From an uncultured Prevotellaceae bacterium (GTDB lineage Bacteria; Bacteroidota; Bacteroidia; Bacteroidales; Bacteroidaceae), in assembly GCA_949299545.1 (NCBI GenBank), contig CASGAM010000030.1, positions 1-38,133 on the forward strand: a stretch of 38,133 nucleotides of DNA. Reading direction: 5' to 3'. Shown piece after piece: positions 30,991-38,133 of this stretch. Both the position numbers and the translations under genes were made by a program. Under the pieces are notes generated by a model, which did no database searches, was not told the DNA's origin, and saw only the letters and a program-made list of their open reading frames with translations. Numbering within the stretch: the stretch's first letter is position 1; every line of letters starts with the position of its first letter.

Positions 30991-32022
30991 TTATTTGATG
31001 ACGATGACTAACGTACTCCACGTCGGAGCCCAGTCGTATATGAATTTGGCATGCGAGGTAGCGTTGCGTACGCACATGTGCGAGCGTGGAGTCGTGCCGA
31101 GAGACCAACTGTATTCTATAATTTCTGTTTGCGGCAGATTAACTGGTATTCCATGGATGTGTGCGCCGTTTGTAAATCTGCTTGCGAATGGTGCAAAACC
31201 GCCGATTTCTTTTGTGCCGTCTTTCCAGAAATACATGTTTTTCTTTTTTTGTTGTAACAGGAAAATACCTAATGGCGTTTCCTGTCCGTATGGCGGATTG
31301 AATTTTCCGGTTGTTGCAGGATTCATGCTTCTGATTTTCCATTCACCGCGTTTTACGAATTCAAGTGTCGCAATGTTCTGGTCGCCACGGTCGACAATGA
31401 TGACGTGATGGAAAGCTACCGTGTCTTCCAATGATTCTAAATAGCGGCGTGGCACCATCCATTCTTTGTCGATGAGCAAAGGTTGGATGCGGATGAAGCC
31501 GCCTTCTTCTCCTTTGTAGCGTGCTATGCTGCCGTCTGGACCATATAACTCGGGTGTCAATGTATCGTTGGGGGCATATAAGGGTACAGATTGGTAGCGT
31601 GATACACCCAGCGTGTCAGCGACAAACCGGTCTTTGTTGTAGATATATTTTTTTACTAACGGCGGATACTGGTTGGTGTTTTTATAGTTTTGAAGGACAA
31701 CCCATTTGCCGGAATCCTGTTGTATGTTCTCTACAAAAGCCAGACTCTTGCGTATTGTTTCCCATTTGAAACTGCGTGTAGTGTCCCGATATGGATAAAC
31801 ATCTTCAAGAGTATATTGGTCATATAGGAATTCTTTGGTGAGAAGGATATCTTCCGGCATGACTGGCGGAATGATAATCAGTGTTTCAGCTTCGGGAATG
31901 AACGTTTGCAGAAAAAGACTGTCAGCTGATGTGACGCTTTTTCTTCCGTTTTCTTGGCATCCGATGCCCGTGAGACATAAAGCGGAAACGATGATATTCA
32001 AGAGCAGCCGGTATTTATCCAT
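30991..32022 (-). CDS. L,D-transpeptidase (YkuD domain) lipoprotein-like protein (343 aa)
   Basis: N-terminal hydrophobic segment ending in GIGC at residue 22, a lipobox-like site (the -3 position is Gly, not Leu, so lipidation is uncertain). The middle (about residues 30-200) is a domain of unknown fold. The YkuD catalytic domain is C-terminal (about 210-343): IIVDRGDQNIATLEF, PLGIFLLQ, HIHGIPVNLP, and the nucleophile motif SHMCVRN. In most L,D-transpeptidases this reads SHGC-[VI]-R, so the Gly is replaced by Met here; His, Cys and Arg are kept. Such enzymes make 3-3 cross-links or attach proteins to peptidoglycan. It is transcribed from a consensus promoter at 32133-32164. Confidence 0.85.
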   Translation of the reverse strand: MDKYRLLLNIIVSALCLTGIGCQENGRKSVTSADSLFLQTFIPEAETLIIIPPVMPEDILLTKEFLYDQYTLEDVYPYRDTTRSFKWETIRKSLAFVENIQQDSGKWVVLQNYKNTNQYPPLVKKYIYNKDRFVADTLGVSRYQSVPLYAPNDTLTPELYGPDGSIARYKGEEGGFIRIQPLLIDKEWMVPRRYLESLEDTVAFHHVIIVDRGDQNIATLEFVKRGEWKIRSMNPATTGKFNPPYGQETPLGIFLLQQKKKNMYFWKDGTKEIGGFAPFASRFTNGAHIHGIPVNLPQTEIIEYSWSLGTTPRSHMCVRNATSHAKFIYDWAPTWSTLVIVIK

Positions 32023-32132
32023 GTTGTTTCGACTTTAATTTTAATTAAGTATCTAATATATAGAGAATGACGAGCGCAATGGCAAATGAAAACTAAACTT
32101 TCAAAGTTGTCGTGACCGTATCCTATACCTTA

Positions 32133-32164
32133 CAAATATATTGAAAAATGGGTATTCATGCAAA
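32133..32164 (-). promoter_or_regulatory. Promoter of the YkuD L,D-transpeptidase gene
   Basis: Minus strand TTTG (32164-32161), 20 bp, TATATTTG (32140-32133): full Bacteroides consensus. Expected start near 32126, leader about 104 nt. Confidence 0.72.
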
Positions 32165-32299
32165 AGCATAGAAATATCTCTCATATTTATATATTACAAG
32201 AACCGTTCTTTCCTTTAAGTTCTTGGCCTTCCATGTACGTTCTCGCCCTAATCCTTTTTTGTGTGAAAAATATGATTGAGTGTGTTTTAGCGTATTTTA

Positions 32300-32332
32300 T
32301 TTGGAAGTTTCAAAAAAATATTGATATATTTG
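32300..32332 (+). promoter_or_regulatory. Promoter of the GH51-GH43 gene
   Basis: TTTG (32300-32303), 21 bp, TATATTTG (32325-32332): full Bacteroides consensus. Expected start near 32339, leaving an unusually long leader of about 136 nt before the ATG at 32476. Confidence 0.72.
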
Positions 32333-32475
32333 CAGATAGCCGGTAAAGTGCTTGAACAACAGTAGCGTTTGTTGGCTTTATTAAAGATGAAACATTGACC
32401 TAATCATTAATTAATTGTTTATAAAGGGCGTGCATTTCAGTATTGCTATCGCGTTCTCAAATTCAATCAATCAAT

Positions 32476-35400
32476 ATGAAAACACAATTACAGAAGAGTT
32501 TATTCTGTGGCTTCTTGGGTTGCGTCTTAACAGTGGGCGCAATGGCTCAGACGATTAGCCTGCAAGTTGACGCATCGCGTGTGACGACTGCTATTGGCAA
32601 CCGGCATTACGGTCTTTTCTTTGAAGAAATCAATCATGCCGGAGACGGCGGTTTGTATGCCGAATTGATACAAAACCGTTCGTTTGAAGACAATGTTTCT
32701 AATCCGGACCATTGGTGGACGGTAGGTACGGCGGCCATGTCGCTAGTTTCAGATGGCCTGTTGAATGATGTCCAATCAAAAGCATTGCGTGTAGAATTCA
32801 AAAAAAACGGTGACGGTGTTAAGAATGAAGGCTTTTGGGGGATTAATGCCGTAAATGGCAGAACCTATACATGTACTTTTTGGGTAAAGGCTTCCGGTTG
32901 GAACGGCAGGCTGACAGCTGCAATATGCAAAGAGGATGGAACCGTACTGGGTGAATCAGAAATTGACATTGCCGCTTCTGGGGAATGGAAAAAGTATTCC
33001 TTGACATTGACTTCCTCCGGAGATGATCCGAAAGCCTGGTTCTATTTGACTGCTGACAAAGCCGGCATCTTGGAATTTGATATGGTCAGTCTTTTCCCAC
33101 CGACATTCAAGGACCGGCCGAATGGTTGCCGTCCTGATTTGGCACAGATGCTTTATGAAATGAAACCGGCTTTTGTGAGATTTCCCGGCGGTTGCTTTGT
33201 TGAAGGTGCCTGGGCGGATGGACTTACCAATCGTTTTGAATGGAAGAAAACGATTGGTCCTATAGAAGAAAGGCCGGGGCATCGGAATGTAAATTGGAAT
33301 TACCGTGTGACGGACGGATTGGGATTCCATGAGATGTTACAACTTACCGAGGATCTTGGTGCCGAACCACTTTTTGTTGTTAACATGGGTATGGGGCATG
33401 GATGGTCTGTTCCTTATATGGAAATAGATGAGTATATACAAGAAGCGCTTGACGCTATTGAATATTGCAATGGAGATGAGACTACCAAATGGGGGGCTTT
33501 GCGCGTTGCCAATGGACATCCAGAGCCTTTCAATCTCAAATTGATAGAAATAGGGAATGAAAACTATAATTTCTCTTTTGAGAATAACAATGACCAAAGC
33601 GATCATTATGCGGAGCGTTACATACAATTTTATAACGCAATCAAAGAGCGTTATCCGGAAATGACGGTTATCGGTAACGTAGAAGCATGGGGAACGGATA
33701 ATCCGTCATGGCGTAATCCTTATCCGGTCGATGCTGTTGATGAACATTATTATCGTTCTCCGGACTGGTTTGTCAACCAGTATAATAAATATGACAGCTA
33801 CAGTCGCTCTTCTCATAAAGTCTATGTGGGTGAATATGCTGTTACACAAAATTTTGGTGACTGTGGAAATCTGGATGCTGCTTTGGGGGAAGCGGTTTTC
33901 ATGTTGGGCATGGAACGGAATGCTGATGTCTGCATTATGAACAGCTATGCACCTATTTTCGTGAACGAGAACGATCAGAAATGGCGTCCGGACATGATTC
34001 GTTTTAACAGCGAGGTGGCATACGGAACACCGTCATATTATGTTCAGAAACTTATGCCTAATAATGTCGGAACGCATAATTTGAAATATACGGAAACCAA
34101 TGTTACGGCAGAGTCCGAGAACGGTCAAGTGGGATTGAGTTCATGGTCAACGGTCGTCCGTTTTGACAATGCTTTGTTATTGGATGAAAATGGTGCAGAT
34201 ATTTTTACTGATGACTTTACTGACGGCTTAGATGAAAATTGGATTGTTCCGGCGTCTGGTAATTGGGGTGTCTCCGGCGGAGTGCTTGAACAAAATGACG
34301 GAAGCATGCAAGGAGGGATTTGCCGGATTAACGTAGATGGTGTATCGGCTTATACTTTTGAGGTGGATGCAACAAAGGTTTCCGGCGATGAGGGCTTTTT
34401 GATTGCTTTCAATTACCAGGATGATAAAAACTACGCATGGTGGAATCTTGGCGGTTGGGGTAATACGAAACATGCGGTTGAGATTTGCAATAACGGAAAC
34501 AAGACAACAGTTGCAGAAGCTGCCGGTTCGATTGAGACCGGTCGGACGTATCGGATTAAAATACAGGTAAACGGCAGTGCGGTGACTTGTTCTTTGGATG
34601 ATGTTGTTGTCCACCGGTTCACATTGAATCTGAAACGTAAGATTTATACGGCAGTGAATCTGGATAAGGCGGAAAATATTATGTATGTTAAGATAGTAAA
34701 TCCTTATAAAGATGCACAGACGGTACGTATTAATGTGTCAAATGCTACGGTTGAAAGCGGTACAGCCATTATATTGGCTGCTTCGGACAATAAGGCAGAG
34801 AACAATCTAAACAACCCGTATAATGTAGTGCCATCAGAAGTGGCTGTCACCGTAGATGCTCAGGGCCTGGATTATGATGTTTCTCCTTATTCTTTTAATA
34901 TTATTAAGTTGCAAGTCAGCAATGTGCAGGTCGACAACACACCTTTGCCCGAGCTCCCGGTTCCTATGATGCTCTATGATTTTGAGGACGGTCGTGCGTC
35001 AAACACTACCGGCGTTTATTCAGGAACGTTAGAGGGAGATGCTGAAATACTTGATATGGACGATGGTAACAAAGTGCTGTACACCGGTTCCTCTATAAAT
35101 GGCGGTTGGATGAATCTTGGGGTAGAAATGGGCCGGGATGTACTTGAGGCATTAACGGGAGATTTTACAATTTCAATGGATGTTTTATTGCGGGATATAG
35201 GAGCCCTTCAACGGAATTGTTGGCTTCTGGCATTGGCAAATGGAACCGATGCTTATCTGGGTCTGGTCAATACAGCCAACAATACGGATTGGTACTTCAC
35301 GATGAAAGATGAGTCCAATGAGTATGCACGGTCTGGTAGTGGCCTTGCTTATGATAAGTGGCATACGCTGACTTTCGTGTTGCAAGGTCAAAATGGTATT

Positions 35401-37788
35401 TTTTACCTTGACGGATATAAAATGGCGGAATCCGTATTTACCACGCGTCCCGAACAGTTCGCCTCATCTGTGACGATGGCAGCGTTGGGCCGTTCACCAT
35501 ACAACGATGATGCTGTCATGAGACAGGCAGCTATAGACAACGTGAGATTTTATGATGAGGCCTTGTCTGCTGAACAGGTTGAAGTCTTGTATGGGCAAGT
35601 CTCAGAGATGGGGACAACCTCTGCCATGATGAATAGTACGGATGATGTAGCCGGGTTGGAGCCGTTTGTGAAGAAGTTCAATTTCCTGCATGCTTCCACT
35701 GAATTGCCTGCTAAAACGGAAATGGGAACTACGGTCGATTGGAGTTGCAATATCAAGGAAGACGGTTATGTCGAGATGGTAGGGGAGTCAGGACTCCAGC
35801 GTTTGAATGTTCTTAAATTGCCGGCAGCGGATAGCGATCCGATAGAGGTGGCGGAACTGACAGCGACCCTTACCTATGATGATGGCAGTATCGTTCAAAA
35901 AACACAGGCTGTTATTTTGGCGCCGGACGATAACCGTTTTGGTTATTTGTATTGTTTTATGAATGCTAATGAAGAGATAACCAATTTTGCTTTGGGTACG
36001 AAAGAAGATAAGGGCCAAAAATTCAATGTATTGTTAGGCGGTGCTGAAGTGTTTGACACGGAAGAAATTGCAGGCATAGAACATGGTACGCGCGATGCTT
36101 ATATTGCAAGAGGTGAAGGATCGGACGGTTATTTGATGACAACTACGGACATGAAGCAGCATGTTTCCGGTGTGTGGAACAATCGAGGCTTGAACCTTAT
36201 CCATTCAGAAGATCTTATTCACTGGACCGGTGTCTCATTTGATTTTACTTTAGGAAAACAAATATTCTCCGATCCGGAGGCTGTGACAGGTTGTTATGAT
36301 ACCGACGAGGAATATGCAAAAATCAACCGTGTATGGGCTCCCCAGGTTATATGGGATCCGTCTGTACAGAAGTATTTGGTTTATTATTCTTTGTTGTCGA
36401 CAAACGAAGGCGATTCCTACGACAAGATATATTATTCGTACGCAGACCGTTCCTTTACCACACTGACACAACCCCGTTTGTTCTTTGATCCGGGGCGCGC
36501 CGTTATTGATGCGGATATTGTTTATAATCCCTATGACGGCTTGTATCATATGTATTATAAAAAAGAAGGTGCCAGTGGGGCTACAAGAGGTATATATGAG
36601 GCAACCAGCCCGGTTCTGGTCGGTGGAGATTGGACAGACATTTTGCATATTACCAACGAAGGGGAGGCTTTGGTGGAAGGCTCTTCCACGATTCGTCGTA
36701 TTAATGAAGATGTTTATAATGTCTATTATATGCGATATTCCGGTGGGAGTGCATATAAATATTGTGAGACAGACCATTTGGGCTTGAATGTTTCGGGATC
36801 TCAGCCATTGGGCGGTGACGGAGCTTTCCAACACGGTTCTTTCATGACTTTGACCGAGACGGAATACAGGATGCTTGAAGATTGGGACAGGCTGCTCCTT
36901 TTCTTGCCTGAAATAAAGGAGATGGCGTTAGAGGCAGATAGAGAAGTGCTTGAGGAAGCCATCACTGCGGCTGAAACTGCACTGGGGCAGACGTCTGTCG
37001 AGGCGTTGGCTACGGCATTGCCTGAGGCCTATGATCGTTTGGTGGCGGCACGCGAGAAATACCTCGAGAGTGTTTTCGCTGATCTTGAAGAAGGTGGAAC
37101 GATGGATGTGACTTTCTTATTGAAAAACCCCGCCTTCAGTCAGGGCACTTACGGGTGGAACGGAACGTCTTTTACGCAAGCGGCATCAGGCGTCGCTGAG
37201 TTTTTCGACAAGACATTCGATACGTATCAAGTACTTGAAAGAATGCCGGCCGGTGAATATACTTTTTCTTGCCAGGGATTTTACCGCTATGGTAATATCG
37301 CGAATGCTTATCCTTCCCATACAAATGGTACAGAGGAGTTGGTGGCTAAGTTATATGTTAATGGCGAGGAGACTTCTTTCATGTCGCTTTATGATGAAGA
37401 GGAAGATTACTCTTATGTTCCCGTTTATACTTTTCCCGATGGTGTTGGTACGGCTGATAAGGCATTTAATGTCGAGGGGAATTATATGGGCAATGCCGTG
37501 ACTTGTATTATGACTGAAGCCGGCACGTTGAAAGTTGGCATGCGGAAGGCGGTTGCTGTTTATCAAGACTGGACTTGTTTTGACAACTTTAAGCTGGTTT
37601 ATAAGAGTTTGGCGCCCGATAAGATAGCGACGTCTGTTGCTGACGGGTCTTCACGGTATGTTGATGTTTTTACGGCAGCCGGCACCCTTGTGCGGACAAA
37701 TATTGTTTCCGACAAAGCATTGGATGGCTTGCAAAAAGGAATTTACATTCTGAAATCAGACAAAAAGAGCGTCAAGATGATTAAATGA
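32476..37788 (+). CDS. Secreted GH51 alpha-L-arabinofuranosidase / LamG / GH43 fusion enzyme (1770 aa)
   Basis: Secreted multi-domain enzyme for arabinose-containing plant glycans. After the signal peptide (MKTQLQKSLFCGFLGCVLTVGAMAQ) comes a GH51 module with HYGLFFEEINHAGDGGLYAELIQNRSFED, an inserted CBM4/9-like part (about 75-200), FVRFPGGCFVEG, acid/base E362 in EIGNENY and nucleophile E453 in VGEYAV. A beta-sandwich (about 577-717) interrupts its C-terminal domain. Then follow a LamG domain (about 830-1040) and a GH43 module (about 1150-1470) with D1207 in GTRDAYIAR, D1347 in IDADIVYNP and E1401 in LVEGSST, a helical segment, a beta domain and a tail ending GIYILKSDKKSVKMIK, like a type 9 secretion signal. 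The start at 32476 is chosen because it precedes the signal peptide; 11 upstream codons are in frame. Arabinan or arabinoxylan is the likely target. Confidence 0.9.
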   Translation: MKTQLQKSLFCGFLGCVLTVGAMAQTISLQVDASRVTTAIGNRHYGLFFEEINHAGDGGLYAELIQNRSFEDNVSNPDHWWTVGTAAMSLVSDGLLNDVQSKALRVEFKKNGDGVKNEGFWGINAVNGRTYTCTFWVKASGWNGRLTAAICKEDGTVLGESEIDIAASGEWKKYSLTLTSSGDDPKAWFYLTADKAGILEFDMVSLFPPTFKDRPNGCRPDLAQMLYEMKPAFVRFPGGCFVEGAWADGLTNRFEWKKTIGPIEERPGHRNVNWNYRVTDGLGFHEMLQLTEDLGAEPLFVVNMGMGHGWSVPYMEIDEYIQEALDAIEYCNGDETTKWGALRVANGHPEPFNLKLIEIGNENYNFSFENNNDQSDHYAERYIQFYNAIKERYPEMTVIGNVEAWGTDNPSWRNPYPVDAVDEHYYRSPDWFVNQYNKYDSYSRSSHKVYVGEYAVTQNFGDCGNLDAALGEAVFMLGMERNADVCIMNSYAPIFVNENDQKWRPDMIRFNSEVAYGTPSYYVQKLMPNNVGTHNLKYTETNVTAESENGQVGLSSWSTVVRFDNALLLDENGADIFTDDFTDGLDENWIVPASGNWGVSGGVLEQNDGSMQGGICRINVDGVSAYTFEVDATKVSGDEGFLIAFNYQDDKNYAWWNLGGWGNTKHAVEICNNGNKTTVAEAAGSIETGRTYRIKIQVNGSAVTCSLDDVVVHRFTLNLKRKIYTAVNLDKAENIMYVKIVNPYKDAQTVRINVSNATVESGTAIILAASDNKAENNLNNPYNVVPSEVAVTVDAQGLDYDVSPYSFNIIKLQVSNVQVDNTPLPELPVPMMLYDFEDGRASNTTGVYSGTLEGDAEILDMDDGNKVLYTGSSINGGWMNLGVEMGRDVLEALTGDFTISMDVLLRDIGALQRNCWLLALANGTDAYLGLVNTANNTDWYFTMKDESNEYARSGSGLAYDKWHTLTFVLQGQNGIFYLDGYKMAESVFTTRPEQFASSVTMAALGRSPYNDDAVMRQAAIDNVRFYDEALSAEQVEVLYGQVSEMGTTSAMMNSTDDVAGLEPFVKKFNFLHASTELPAKTEMGTTVDWSCNIKEDGYVEMVGESGLQRLNVLKLPAADSDPIEVAELTATLTYDDGSIVQKTQAVILAPDDNRFGYLYCFMNANEEITNFALGTKEDKGQKFNVLLGGAEVFDTEEIAGIEHGTRDAYIARGEGSDGYLMTTTDMKQHVSGVWNNRGLNLIHSEDLIHWTGVSFDFTLGKQIFSDPEAVTGCYDTDEEYAKINRVWAPQVIWDPSVQKYLVYYSLLSTNEGDSYDKIYYSYADRSFTTLTQPRLFFDPGRAVIDADIVYNPYDGLYHMYYKKEGASGATRGIYEATSPVLVGGDWTDILHITNEGEALVEGSSTIRRINEDVYNVYYMRYSGGSAYKYCETDHLGLNVSGSQPLGGDGAFQHGSFMTLTETEYRMLEDWDRLLLFLPEIKEMALEADREVLEEAITAAETALGQTSVEALATALPEAYDRLVAAREKYLESVFADLEEGGTMDVTFLLKNPAFSQGTYGWNGTSFTQAASGVAEFFDKTFDTYQVLERMPAGEYTFSCQGFYRYGNIANAYPSHTNGTEELVAKLYVNGEETSFMSLYDEEEDYSYVPVYTFPDGVGTADKAFNVEGNYMGNAVTCIMTEAGTLKVGMRKAVAVYQDWTCFDNFKLVYKSLAPDKIATSVADGSSRYVDVFTAAGTLVRTNIVSDKALDGLQKGIYILKSDKKSVKMIK

Positions 37789-37817
37789 CGCTTGTTAAGT
37801 GTTACTTTGCTGTTGGT

Positions 37818-37849
37818 GGGTGTGTCCCTGTGGGATGCACCCGCTTTTT
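37818..37849 (+). terminator. Rho-independent terminator of the GH51-GH43 gene
   Basis: GGGTGTGTCCC (37818-37828), loop TGT, GGGATGCACCC (37832-37842): 9 paired positions of 11, then CGC and five T. It lies 30 bp past the stop. Confidence 0.78.
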
Positions 37850-38133
37850 ATATTATGGCCAGACGTCATTTCAGTGAGGAACAACCGAAGTATTATTAAT
37901 GTTATAATATGTTATGTTGTTTGATGAAATTAAAAAATAATGATTGTTCTTATTCCATATTGACGAAATTTGATGCAGAATGTTTATATTTGCAAACGTA
38001 AATAATTATAAAACCGGTTTCAATATATAGAAAAGCACTTGCCATGGGAACTCTGCACAAGACTGAAAAAACAATGTTTTTTTGGAAAAAAACTCCTTTT
38101 TTGTTTGGTGTTCTCAATGTTTTTTATAACACA
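37850..38133. other. A/T-rich region to the window edge
   Basis: Together with the terminator this makes 345 bp without a complete gene. It holds a -7 box TATATTTG at 37985-37992 (plus strand; the nearest -33-like TTG is 22 bp upstream) and a possible gene start at 38044. Confidence 0.5.
38044..38133 (+). CDS. Possible 5' end of a gene running off the window
   Basis: An open frame of 30 codons from the ATG at 38044 to the edge, starting MGTLHKTEKTMFFWKK and turning hydrophobic (TPFLFGVLNVFYNT), as a signal peptide or membrane anchor would. A second in-frame ATG is at 38074. The -7 box at 37985-37992 would start transcription about 45 nt upstream. With so few residues no family can be named; after a glycan-degrading enzyme a SusC-like or other envelope protein is possible, but that is only a guess. 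Confidence 0.35.
   Translation, partial: MGTLHKTEKTMFFWKKTPFLFGVLNVFYNT

Larger units (their letters stand above)
32023..32475. other. 453-bp divergent intergenic region
   Basis: No gene is seen. It contains the minus-strand promoter at 32133-32164 and the plus-strand promoter at 32300-32332, then a leader of about 136 nt in front of the arabinofuranosidase gene in which I see no known riboswitch or strong hairpin. Confidence 0.6.

Noticed and set aside
32339-32475. Riboswitch or attenuator in the 136-nt leader of the GH51-GH43 gene
   Set aside because: The leader is long, but I see no strong hairpin, no T-run and no known aptamer motif.

Overview
The window looks like a chromosomal segment of a gut-type Bacteroidales (Bacteroides/Phocaeicola/Parabacteroides-like). 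The reasons are: promoters of the Bacteroides -33 TTTG / -7 TAnnTTTG type in front of many genes, surface-type lipoproteins with acidic residues after the lipobox cysteine, a NigD-like lipoprotein, a PASTA/RluD/Ddl cluster next to rpmH and efp, two TolC-linked ABC export clusters, and a giant GH51/GH43 arabinan-degrading enzyme. All assignments come from reading motifs in the sequence; no database search was run.

Layout. (1) 1-311: 3'-part of a tyrosine recombinase gene, G+C-rich and cut off at its 5' side exactly at the stop codon of the next gene. (2) 308-5577, minus strand: tolC-like / HlyD-like adaptor / FtsX-type permease export operon with no ATPase gene. Divergent from it (5804-8653, plus strand) is an NtrC-type response regulator plus histidine kinase. 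The divergent intergenic region holds a near-consensus sigma-54 (-24/-12) promoter for the tolC operon and two tandem GTGC-N6-GCAC sites about 83-117 bp upstream of the expected start, so a whole sigma-54 export circuit can be read from sequence. (3) 8654-9139: non-coding, with a 290-bp nested palindromic, MITE-like element; its core palindrome recurs at 22.6 kb. (4) 9140-12769, minus strand: lpxH, DUF59/SufT-like, radC and glycosyltransferase operon, then efp. (5) 12953-17903, plus strand: rpmH, PASTA protein, RluD-like pseudouridine synthase, D-Ala-D-Ala ligase, acyltransferase, NigD-like lipoprotein.

(6) 18011-22225, minus strand: a two-gene operon of a 1093-residue repeat-containing surface lipoprotein and an outer-membrane beta-barrel protein, function unknown. 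(7) 22921-30145, plus strand: a tight seven-gene operon of PadR regulator, PspC-domain membrane protein, ABC ATPase, two FtsX permeases, MacA-like adaptor and TolC-like protein, which is a complete MacAB-TolC-type machine. (8) 30162-32022, minus strand: two different L,D-transpeptidase-family proteins. (9) 32476-37788: a 1770-residue secreted enzyme with GH51, beta-sandwich, LamG and GH43 modules and a C-terminal tail resembling a type 9 secretion signal. A further promoter and the first codons of a possible gene lie at the right edge.

The most unusual signals are the sigma-54 circuit driving an ATPase-less exporter, the palindromic repeat family shared by two intergenic regions, the repeat lipoprotein/barrel pair and the GH51-GH43 fusion.
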